Assembly: GCA_037443685.1 (NCBI GenBank)
Contig: JBBINX010000046.1
Span: 1 to 17,904, forward strand
Source of the DNA: JAHJRJ01 sp037443685
GTDB taxonomy: Bacteria > Bacteroidota > Ignavibacteria > UBA10030 > BY39
Direction: 5' to 3'
DNA: 17,904 nt
Each line of letters starts with the position of its first letter. Position 1 is the stretch's first letter. Below, one piece after another: positions 1-6,052 of the stretch. The position numbers were made by a program, and so were the translations under genes. The notes beneath the pieces are model-generated. The model was not told the origin of the DNA. It searched no databases and was given only the letters and a program-made list of their open reading frames with translations.

Positions 1-182
1 CTGATGCTTATTTAGAGGTCGGACAAACGATTCAAAAAGGGACAGTCCTTTGTATAATCGAAGCAATGAAATTAATGAATGAAATCGAATCGGATGTTTC
101 TGGACGGATTGTGAAGATAATTGCGGAGAATACTCAAGCTGTCGAATATAATCAAGTTTTATTTTTAATCGAACCGACATAA
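1..182 (+). CDS. accB: Biotin carboxyl carrier protein of acetyl-CoA carboxylase (3' end only)
   Basis: This is the last 59 codons of AccB, which carries the biotin that shuttles CO2 from the biotin carboxylase to the carboxyltransferase in fatty-acid synthesis. The frame starts at base 3 and stops with TAA at 180-182. The biotinylation motif EAMKLMNEI is present, with the acceptor Lys codon at 69-71, about 36 codons before the stop, as usual for the C-terminal biotinyl domain. The remaining residues (SGRIVKI, then QPVEY-like AVEYNQVLFLIEP) match the family end. The N-terminal linker and the start lie outside the window. Its stop overlaps the accC start by one base (TAATG), so the two are surely co-translated, as in the common accBC operon. 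A lipoyl domain is the main alternative, but EAMK with Met before Lys is the biotin signature. Confidence 0.93.
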   Translation, partial: DAYLEVGQTIQKGTVLCIIEAMKLMNEIESDVSGRIVKIIAENTQAVEYNQVLFLIEPT

Positions 183-1522
183 TGTTTAAAAAAATATTAA
201 TTGCAAATCGTGGAGAAATTGCCCTACGCGTTATACGCGTTTGCCGTGAATTAGGGATTAAAACAGTTGCAGTTTATTCGGAAGCTGACAGGGATTCGTT
301 ACACGTACGGTTTGCTGATGAAGCTATATGTATAGGTCCCCCATTTAGCCGAGAAAGTTACTTGAACATTCCCCGAATAATTGCAGCTGCAGAAGTTACA
401 GCCGCTGAGGCAATTCATCCCGGTTACGGTTTTTTGGCTGAAAACGCTAATTTTGCAGAAATTTGCACTTCATCAGGTTTAAAATTCATTGGACCTTCTG
501 TCGAGGCAATCAACTCGATGGGCGATAAAGCTTATGCCAAAGATACGATGAGAAGAGCCGATGTCCCGGTAATTCCCGGAAGTGATGGTGTGGTTACCGA
601 TTTAAAAAACGCTGTGGATATTGCTTACACCGTGGGTTTTCCGATTATACTCAAAGCAGTTGCGGGCGGAGGTGGAAAAGGAATGCGAATAGTGCGTGCT
701 GCCGATGAGCTTGAGAAAAATTTTATTATGGCAAGTACCGAAGCCGAAGCTGCTTTCGGGAATCCTGGAGTATATATTGAGAAATATCTTGAAAATCCTC
801 ACCACATTGAGTTTCAGGTCTTTGGGGATCAGTACGGAAATGTTATTCATTTAAATGAAAGAGATTGTTCAATCCAACGAAGACATCAAAAATTAGTGGA
901 AGAATCTCCATCGCCGTTTATTGATAGTGCTTTAAGGGACCAGATGGGTGCAGCAGCAATTAAAGGTGCAAAAAGTGTAAAATATGAAGGTGCTGGCACT
1001 ATAGAATTTCTTGTCGATATGTACCATAATTTTTACTTTATGGAGATGAATACCCGAATTCAAGTGGAACATCCAGTAACAGAAGAAGTGACGGGTCTTG
1101 ATTTAATTAAGATGCAAATTCAAGTTGCTGCTGGCGAAAAACTGTCCAAAAAGTCGTATAAACCGAGCGGACACGCAATTGAATGTCGTATAAATGCAGA
1201 AGACCCGGCAAATAATTTCAGACCATCACCAGGTGAAATTAAAAGTTTCCATTTACCTGGCGGTTTCGGAGTTCGCGTCGATACGCATTGTTATGCAGGA
1301 TACAGAGTTCCGTCAAATTACGATTCGCTCTTAGCAAAGCTGATCACGTTCGCACCGACCAGAGAAGAAGCTATAGATAAAATGGCAAGTGCTCTTGAGG
1401 AATTTACTATAGAAGGAATATGCACAACTATTCCATTTCATCAAAAAGTGATGAAGAATGATTTATACAGAGCAGGTACTTTTGACACAAGTTTTATAGA
1501 AAACACAAATAATTTAATTTAA
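182..1522 (+). CDS. accC: Biotin carboxylase subunit of acetyl-CoA carboxylase
   Basis: Carboxylates the biotin on AccB using ATP and bicarbonate, the first half-reaction of acetyl-CoA carboxylase in the cytoplasm. The 446 residues match the family length (about 450). Visible features are the N-terminal domain start KKILIANRGEIALRVIR, the central ATP-grasp domain with its glycine-rich loop AGGGGKGM (161-168), the HIEFQVFGD strand (208-216), RDCSIQRRHQKL (227-238), and the catalytic stretch MNTRIQVEHPVTE (289-301) with Arg292 and Glu296 at the same numbers as in the E. coli enzyme. ECRINAEDP near 334-342 supplies the conserved Arg. No key residue is missing. The ATG overlaps the accB stop. A pyruvate or propionyl-CoA carboxylase subunit is possible in principle, but the length and the separate short AccB favour acetyl-CoA carboxylase. 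Confidence 0.95.
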   Translation: MFKKILIANRGEIALRVIRVCRELGIKTVAVYSEADRDSLHVRFADEAICIGPPFSRESYLNIPRIIAAAEVTAAEAIHPGYGFLAENANFAEICTSSGLKFIGPSVEAINSMGDKAYAKDTMRRADVPVIPGSDGVVTDLKNAVDIAYTVGFPIILKAVAGGGGKGMRIVRAADELEKNFIMASTEAEAAFGNPGVYIEKYLENPHHIEFQVFGDQYGNVIHLNERDCSIQRRHQKLVEESPSPFIDSALRDQMGAAAIKGAKSVKYEGAGTIEFLVDMYHNFYFMEMNTRIQVEHPVTEEVTGLDLIKMQIQVAAGEKLSKKSYKPSGHAIECRINAEDPANNFRPSPGEIKSFHLPGGFGVRVDTHCYAGYRVPSNYDSLLAKLITFAPTREEAIDKMASALEEFTIEGICTTIPFHQKVMKNDLYRAGTFDTSFIENTNNLI

Positions 1523-1543
1523 AAAATTTCAGAGGATATCGAA

Positions 1544-1924
1544 ATGGAATTCCCAACAAATTTAAAGTACACAAAAGAACACGAATGGGTCGCCGTCGAC
1601 GGAGAAATCGGAACAATCGGTATAACTGATTATGCACAAGGTGAATTAGGGGATGTGGTTTTTATTGAGCTTCCTGCTGTCGGGCTAAAAGTAAAAAGCG
1701 GTGAAAGGTTAGGAACAATCGAAGCTGTTAAAACTGTGTCCGAATTATTTACTCCCATCTCGGGTATCGTTGCAGAAATAAACACTAATTTAGAATCGGA
1801 ACCTGAACTACTGAATAAGGAACCTTACTCCGGTGGATGGATGGTAAAAATGAAGTTAACTGATAAATCGGAACTCGATAATCTTCTTGATGCATTAAAC
1901 TATCGTAAGTTAATTGGCAAGTAA
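1544..1924 (+). CDS. gcvH: Glycine cleavage system H protein (lipoyl carrier)
   Basis: GcvH carries the lipoyl arm that accepts the aminomethyl group from glycine decarboxylase (P protein) and passes it to the T and L proteins. The 126-residue length is typical. The sequence has the family opening LKYTKEHEWV, the ITDYAQGELGDVVFIELP core, and the lipoylation site EAVKTVSEL with acceptor Lys63. The C-terminal NKEPYSGGWMVKM stretch is also diagnostic. A Shine-Dalgarno-like AGAGGA lies just upstream of the ATG, near 1531-1536. Only 21 bases separate it from accC, so it probably belongs to the same transcript. The partner gcvPA follows about 100 bases later, behind a short repeat. gcvT, gcvPB and lipoamide dehydrogenase are not in this window. 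Confidence 0.96.
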   Translation: MEFPTNLKYTKEHEWVAVDGEIGTIGITDYAQGELGDVVFIELPAVGLKVKSGERLGTIEAVKTVSELFTPISGIVAEINTNLESEPELLNKEPYSGGWMVKMKLTDKSELDNLLDALNYRKLIGK

Positions 1925-1930
1925 GTATAA

Positions 1931-2020
1931 AATTCAAAATTCTTCCGCTAAAGGCGGATACGCCTCTCCGAAGGAGTCCTTTGAACTGGCGCAAAAATCC
2001 TAAATCATAAATCCTAAATC
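1931..2020. repeat. Short intergenic repeat element, copy A (GC-rich mini-hairpins plus AT-rich tail)
   Basis: The gap between gcvH and gcvPA holds an AT-rich AATTCAAAATTC stretch followed by TTCCGCTAAAGGCGGATACG, which can fold as a small hairpin (TCCGC/GCGGA). A second mini-hairpin, CTCC-GAA-GGAG, follows near 1966-1975. It ends in two exact direct copies of AAATCCTAAATC (1995-2006 and 2009-2020). A second version of the same layout lies at 5993-6044. Such elements are typical of dispersed intergenic repeats in this kind of genome. The element runs to within 4 bases of the gcvPA start codon. Confidence 0.6.
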
Positions 2021-2024
2021 TATA

Positions 2025-3362
2025 ATGTCATACATTCCAAATACAGAAACTGACCGCGAAGAAATGCTTCGCGCAATAGGAATTTCTTCCTTCGAAGAAC
2101 TCTTGAAAATGATACCTAAAGAGATACGTCTGAAAGAGGGGATTAAAATACCTTCTAAATTGTCGGAGTTCGAAGTATTAAAAGAGTTGCAGAATTTAGA
2201 ATCTCTGAATACACCAACGAGTACAGTTATTTCGTTTTTAGGTGGAGGTTCATACGACCATTACATACCTTCGGCAATCAGCGCTATCACGAGCAGGTCT
2301 GAATTTTACACTGCTTACACTCCTTATCAAGCCGAAGTGAGTCAAGGTACGTTGCAAACAATTTATGAATACCAGACGATGGTTTGTGAATTAACGGGTA
2401 TGGATATCTCTAATGCATCGATGTACGATGGTGGATCAGCTTTGGGCGAAGCAGCCCTTTTGGCAGTCGGACACACTGGACGTATTGAAATAATAATTGC
2501 AGGTAAGATTCATCCGCATTATTTGCAAATTATTAAAACATACTGCGAAGGGCAAAACATTGTTATAAATGAGGTGTTATCGAGCAGAGGCTCAGTTTTA
2601 CCAGAAAAATTAAAAACCTTGGTTACAAATAATACAGCCGCAGTTATTATTCAGCAACCAAATTTTTACGGATGCTTAGAAGAGGTTGATGAAATTGGCA
2701 CCATCGCACACGAAGCTGGAAGTTTGTTCATCGTCTCAGTCGATCCGATTTCGCTAGGATTGTTAGCTCCACCAGGTAGCTATGGGGCGGACATCGTTGT
2801 AGGTGAAGGACAAGTTTTCGGGAATGCACAAAATTTTGGTGGACCATACTTAGGAATATTTGCCGCAAAGGATTTTTTACTCAGAAAAATTCCCGGACGT
2901 ATTTCAGGTATAACTATAGATACCGATGGACAAAGAGGATTTGTCTTAACAGTCCAGACGCGTGAACAGCATATACGACGTGATAAAGCCACATCAAATA
3001 TTTGTACAAATCAAGGATTGGTGATGTTAGCAGCTACTGTTTATCTTTCACTTCTCGGTAAAAAAGGTATTCAGGAAATTGCACATCAGTGCTTACAAAA
3101 AGCCCACTATTTATCCGATTGCATTACAGCTATTCCCGATTTTCGTTTAAAATTCAACAGACCATTTTTCCGTGAATTTGTAGTCGAAACTCCCGCGCCC
3201 CCTTCAAAAATTATAAGTCAATTAGCCAACAAAGGGATTTTGAGTGGGATCGACTTACAAGAAATTGACGGTAAAGAAAGCGGACTTTTAATAGCAGTAA
3301 CTGAGAAGCGAACCAAATTAGAGATGGATAGATTTGTGAGTGAATTGACAAAATTAAGTTGA
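2025..3362 (+). CDS. gcvPA: Glycine dehydrogenase (decarboxylating) subunit 1
   Basis: The N-terminal half of the split P protein of the glycine cleavage system, which with GcvPB decarboxylates glycine and loads the aminomethyl group on GcvH. The 445 residues fit the GcvPA family (about 440-450). Recognisable parts are the opening Y-x-P-x-T-x-x-x-R-x-x-M-L, the FLGGGSYDHYIP motif (71-82), the block TAYTPYQAEVSQGTLQ (96-111), and SMYDGGSALGEA (132-143). The PLP-binding lysine of the enzyme sits in GcvPB, so its absence here is expected. No Shine-Dalgarno is visible before the ATG at 2025: the preceding bases belong to the repeat AAATCCTAAATC. The gene lies downstream of gcvH on the same strand and ends before a strong hairpin that also faces icd. 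gcvPB must be elsewhere in the genome. Confidence 0.94.
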   Translation: MSYIPNTETDREEMLRAIGISSFEELLKMIPKEIRLKEGIKIPSKLSEFEVLKELQNLESLNTPTSTVISFLGGGSYDHYIPSAISAITSRSEFYTAYTPYQAEVSQGTLQTIYEYQTMVCELTGMDISNASMYDGGSALGEAALLAVGHTGRIEIIIAGKIHPHYLQIIKTYCEGQNIVINEVLSSRGSVLPEKLKTLVTNNTAAVIIQQPNFYGCLEEVDEIGTIAHEAGSLFIVSVDPISLGLLAPPGSYGADIVVGEGQVFGNAQNFGGPYLGIFAAKDFLLRKIPGRISGITIDTDGQRGFVLTVQTREQHIRRDKATSNICTNQGLVMLAATVYLSLLGKKGIQEIAHQCLQKAHYLSDCITAIPDFRLKFNRPFFREFVVETPAPPSKIISQLANKGILSGIDLQEIDGKESGLLIAVTEKRTKLEMDRFVSELTKLS

Positions 3363-3419
3363 ACCTCCCAATTGTATATTTTTGGATTCTACAATTTTGT
3401 TTTAGTTCCCTAATTTATT

Positions 3420-3471
3420 AAACCTCACAGGTTTTTACTTGTCCGCCTCTAACGGAAAACCTGTGAGGTTT
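3420..3471. terminator. Bidirectional terminator-like hairpin between gcvPA and icd
   Basis: A perfect inverted repeat, AACCTCACAGGTTTT (3421-3435) and its complement (3456-3470), extendable by one A-T pair, flanks a 20-base loop. The arms begin and end in A/T runs, so either strand could give a stem followed by U residues. It sits between the converging 3' ends of gcvPA (+) and icd (-). The loop contains TCCGCCTCTAACGGA, which resembles the small CCGCC/GGCGG hairpins of the repeats at 1942 and 6012, so the element may also be a dispersed repeat recruited as a terminator. Confidence 0.75.
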
Positions 3472-3494
3472 TGTGTTTACATCAATTTTACAGA

Positions 3495-4958
3495 TTAATC
3501 TTCACCTTGAGCTTTTGTAAAGCCCGCGGCACCATTCAGCTCATGTAATTTTTCGATATGACCCCAACGATGCTTTGTTATTATTTTGTTCAATAGTTCA
3601 AGCAGTTGAACATCTGTCAATTCACTATCAGCGTTACGGATAATGAATCGGCAGCGATACTGGTCAACGCAATCTGTTATAGCGCCGGTGGGTGGATAAA
3701 CTTTAGTTCCGCGGTTAGAACACATTTTTAATTTTAGCGCAGTACCTTCAGAAAGATGTTCAAGACTCTTGCCAAGTTCCATCGGACTTAACGTAGTTTC
3801 AACAAAAATATCGGTGCCAATTACACGACGAGATTTTGGTTTTACATGGTCGAGGTCCTTGGGTAATTCCCACATCTTAATTGGTTTATAATCGCGTACC
3901 TTCCACTTCGATGACTTTCTACCCAAGTTACTTATTATTGTATTGGTATAAACTGTTGTTGGGGTTCCTTTGTCGTATCCAACCACGTCGCCGGTTTTTA
4001 CTTTACCCTCCTCTAATGTAACCAGTACAGCATGTTCAATATTAGCAGCTGCATCAAACTCATCTAAGTATCTGAGCATCATTACAGCCGACATGAGAAC
4101 AGCCGTTGGATTAATAACGTTTTTACCCGCATATTTTGGAGCTGACCCGTGAACTGCTTCGAAGATTGCAACTTCATTTCCGAGATTAGCCGAAGGTGCG
4201 AAACCGAGACCACCAATAAGTGCTGACGTTAAATCACTGATGATGTCGCCGTTCATGTTTGTCGTTACAATTATATCGAACTGTTCAGGCTTTTTAACTA
4301 ATTGGTGTGCGCAGTTATCAATGATAATATGAGATGATTCGATTTCGGGATATTCTGGTGCAATTTCTTCGAATGTGCGTTTTAAAAGTCCTTCGGTCAG
4401 TTTCATGATGTTTGACTTAGTTGCGCAGTGAACTTTTTTTCGTCCTTCAGCTCGAGCAAGTTCAAATGCTAAACGGATAATTTTTTCACAACCTTTTCTT
4501 GTAATGACTTTTAGGCATTGAGCAACACCGGGCGTTTGCATGTGTTCGATACCGGCATAGAGGTCTTCAACGTTTTCACGAACCACAACTAAATCGATAC
4601 CACGTCCGCTGTAAGGTGTTGTGATGCCTGGGAGTTCTCTGGCAGGGCGGATATTACCGAATGTTTCGAACAGTTTTCTTAATGTTACATTAGCACTTTT
4701 TTCACCAAACCCCACTGGTGTTTCTAATGGTCCTTTTAATGCGATTCTCGTTCTGCTAATAGAATCGATTGTTTCTTTTGGAACACCCGATTCTAAACCT
4801 TTTCTAAAAACACTTTCACCAGCTGCACACTCTTCCCATTCAATCGCTACTCCAACAGCTTCAATAATTTTTCTCACAGAATTAATAATTTCTGGCCCAG
4901 TGCCATCACCAGGAATTAAAGTAACTAGTTTTTTACCATTTTTTGATGCAAAAGACAT
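3495..4958 (-). CDS. icd: Isocitrate dehydrogenase, NADP-dependent type with C-terminal extension
   Basis: Oxidatively decarboxylates isocitrate to 2-oxoglutarate in the TCA cycle. The 487 residues exceed the 330-420 of common homologues, matching the long Thermus-type enzyme with an extra C-terminal domain (about 350-487). Visible motifs are the opening LVTLIPGDGTGPEI (11-24), substrate residues in SANVTLRK (88-95), VVVRENVEDLYAG (124-136), the Lys181 region ATKSNIMK, the Mg2+ loop NMNGDIISDL (234-243), and HGSAPKYAG (270-278). Lys275-Tyr276 align with E. coli Lys344-Tyr345, the pair that recognises the 2'-phosphate of NADP; NAD enzymes usually carry Asp-Ile there. Ser88 corresponds to the Ser113 phosphorylated in E. 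coli, but no kinase is seen here. On the minus strand GGAGAAA precedes the ATG by about 6 bases. It has its own promoter at 5015-5043 and stands alone. 3-isopropylmalate dehydrogenase is excluded by the extension and the S-x-N-x-x-L-R loop. Confidence 0.93.
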   Translation of the reverse strand: MSFASKNGKKLVTLIPGDGTGPEIINSVRKIIEAVGVAIEWEECAAGESVFRKGLESGVPKETIDSISRTRIALKGPLETPVGFGEKSANVTLRKLFETFGNIRPARELPGITTPYSGRGIDLVVVRENVEDLYAGIEHMQTPGVAQCLKVITRKGCEKIIRLAFELARAEGRKKVHCATKSNIMKLTEGLLKRTFEEIAPEYPEIESSHIIIDNCAHQLVKKPEQFDIIVTTNMNGDIISDLTSALIGGLGFAPSANLGNEVAIFEAVHGSAPKYAGKNVINPTAVLMSAVMMLRYLDEFDAAANIEHAVLVTLEEGKVKTGDVVGYDKGTPTTVYTNTIISNLGRKSSKWKVRDYKPIKMWELPKDLDHVKPKSRRVIGTDIFVETTLSPMELGKSLEHLSEGTALKLKMCSNRGTKVYPPTGAITDCVDQYRCRFIIRNADSELTDVQLLELLNKIITKHRWGHIEKLHELNGAAGFTKAQGED

Positions 4959-5378
4959 ATTAGTTTCTCCTATGATATTTTTGATGATATATTTAACTCA
5001 TTTATTATTGGTTAATTATAAGAAATGAAACGTTTACAAACAAATATGTATAATTATAATATTATTATTTAATGAAATTACTTATTTAAAATATCTAAAA
5101 AGCTGTGAAGTGGTCCTCGTCATTTTGCCGAAGTTCTATTTGAGATATTTTCATTCCCCCCCCCGTTTACCTGTATAGAAACTAACATTTGGGTAGGTCT
5201 CGGTAGAGTTTTTCCAAGCGTCTTCTCGGAAGTCGTTAAAGATGACGACGGGACTCAGTGTGCCGCCAACTCGCTGATTTCATCTTTAACGGAATTCGTC
5301 AATTGACGGATGAAGTCGAAGGATGCGATATACCTACAAACACTCTTAGACTTCGTTTACACCTCGTTATCATTGTAC
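4959..5378. other. Non-coding region between icd and the LOG gene (poly-C run, REP-like sequence)
   Basis: No supportable gene lies in these 420 bases. The part near icd is very AT-rich and holds its promoter. A run of nine C bases lies at 5156-5164. From about 5190 to the end the composition turns GC-richer, with phrases common in intergenic REP-like repeats: CGGAAGTCGTTAAAGATGAC, GAAGTCGAAGGATG (5312-5325) and CTCAGGATGA (5378-5387). A perfect 12-bp inverted repeat, CGTTAAAGATGA (5234-5245) with TCATCTTTAACG (5280-5291), could form a hairpin with a 34-base loop just past the LOG gene and may help end its transcript. Confidence 0.6.
5015..5043 (-). promoter_or_regulatory. Sigma-70-like promoter for icd with an AAACGTTT palindrome in the spacer
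   Basis: Read on the minus strand, TTGTTT (5038-5043) is followed after exactly 17 bases by a perfect TATAAT (5015-5020). Transcription would start near 5008, about 50 bases before the icd ATG. The spacer contains the perfect 8-bp palindrome AAACGTTT (5028-5035), inside the imperfect palindrome TGTAAACGTTTCA. A CG-centred palindrome between -35 and -10 is the sort of place a LacI-family repressor binds. That is inference only. Confidence 0.5.
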
Positions 5379-5390
5379 TCAGGATGAAAT
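5217..5390. repeat. REP-like intergenic repeat with 12-bp inverted arms
   Basis: The segment combines the inverted arms at 5234-5245 and 5280-5291 with GAAGTCGAAGGATG and, further on, CTCAGGATGA. Both latter phrases are hallmarks of dispersed intergenic repeats in many bacteria (the tcctgag...gaagtcgaagga type). All frames are broken and no domain is recognisable. Whether it recurs elsewhere in this genome cannot be seen from one window. The far end overlaps the last codons and stop of the neighbouring LOG gene. Confidence 0.4.
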
Positions 5391-5933
5391 TAACTTATTG
5401 ATTCCAAATTTATTTATTAAAATTTCGACACATGCCATTGGGGATGTGACTACAGATATAAACTTCGTACAATTTTCTAATCCCTCCCAGGCAAGTTCAT
5501 CGTTTAAAGTTTTTAAAACTGGAAGCCAAAAATTTCCTAAAACTATTATCGGTTTTTCAACCATAATTCCTTTGTTGATATATTCCCAAACGATTGCTAA
5601 TTCTGCCAAAGTCCCGGTCGCTCCTTTTAGAACGATATAAGCGTCACCCAACTCTACTAATTTTTCTAAACGAGATAATAAAGTTTTTTCTAAAATTGCT
5701 TGATCGATAAATTGGTTGGGAGAGCGACTGAAGATTTCTGAAATAACGCCTATAGTTTTACCACCTGCATTTTTTGCCCCGTGAGCAGTTGCTTCCATTA
5801 TACCGCTGTAACCACCGTTACAAACTGTAAATCCAAATTCGCCTAATAATTTACCAAGCTCATACGCGTTCTTATAGTCATCGCTATCTTTGGATACTCT
5901 GGAACTTCCAAATATGGTCACGGTTTTAATCAT
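5379..5933 (-). CDS. LOG-family protein (putative nucleoside 5'-monophosphate phosphoribohydrolase)
   Basis: LOG (lysine decarboxylase-like) proteins are small Rossmann-fold enzymes; studied members cleave the base from nucleoside 5'-monophosphates, including cytokinin nucleotides. The 184 residues show the family order: VTIFGSSR (5-12), VCNGGYSGIMEATAHGA (37-53), Arg88 in LLSRLEKLVELGDAYIVL at the place of the catalytic Arg, and the signature loop. The usual PGGxGTxxE reads KGATGTLAE here (103-111): the first Pro and second Gly are changed, while the G-T and the catalytic Glu111 are kept. Activity is therefore plausible but the substrate is unknown. The last residues and the TGA stop fall inside REP-like sequence, so the C-terminus may have been altered by repeat insertion. 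It is probably transcribed from its own promoter just upstream. It is not a lysine decarboxylase despite older database names. Confidence 0.85.
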   Translation of the reverse strand: MIKTVTIFGSSRVSKDSDDYKNAYELGKLLGEFGFTVCNGGYSGIMEATAHGAKNAGGKTIGVISEIFSRSPNQFIDQAILEKTLLSRLEKLVELGDAYIVLKGATGTLAELAIVWEYINKGIMVEKPIIVLGNFWLPVLKTLNDELAWEGLENCTKFISVVTSPMACVEILINKFGINKLISS

Positions 5934-5960
5934 CTGTAAATTGTAATAAATACTTCGTTT

Positions 5961-5988
5961 CTTATACTTTGTATTATTCTATTGTTAA
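5961..5988 (-). promoter_or_regulatory. Candidate sigma-70-like promoter for the LOG gene
   Basis: On the minus strand TTAACA (5983-5988, five of six bases of TTGACA) is followed after 16 bases by TATAAG (5961-5966). Transcription would begin about 20 bases before the ATG at 5933. An alternative TATAAT lies slightly further upstream on the same strand, near 5990, but lacks a good -35 partner. The site lies between the repeat at 5993-6044 and the gene. Confidence 0.4.
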
Positions 5989-5992
5989 ATTA

Positions 5993-6044
5993 TAGTCCAA
6001 AATCCAAAATCTTCCGCCTAAGGTGGACGCGCCTATGGCGAAAA
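5993..6044. repeat. Short intergenic repeat element, copy B
   Basis: The sequence AATCCAAAATCTTCCGCCTA, then AGGTGGACGCGCCTATGGCG, repeats the layout of the element at 1931-2020: an AT-rich CAAAAT tail, a TCCGCC/GGTGGA mini-hairpin, and a second mini-hairpin CGCC-TAT-GGCG. It lies 3' of the TonB-dependent receptor and 5' of the LOG gene, and its hairpins could act as a weak terminator for the receptor transcript. The shared core with copy A is about 35 bases with several substitutions. Confidence 0.6.
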
Positions 6045-6052
6045 TGTCTTTC

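Noticed and set aside
1925..2024. Glycine riboswitch before gcvPA
   Set aside because: The gap is only 100 bases, is made of repeat sequence, and shows none of the conserved glycine-aptamer core.
4621..5028. Plus-strand open frame of 135 codons opposite the icd start
   Set aside because: It lies antisense to the well-supported icd gene, its hydrophobic translation shows no domain, and it also crosses the icd promoter.
5156..5164. Phase-variable promoter based on the poly-C run
   Set aside because: The run is more than 100 bases upstream of the icd -35 box and lies 3' of the LOG gene, so it is not placed to switch either.
5190..5378. Remnant insertion sequence between icd and the LOG gene
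   Set aside because: There are no terminal inverted repeats with a transposase frame; the phrases match REP-like intergenic repeats instead.
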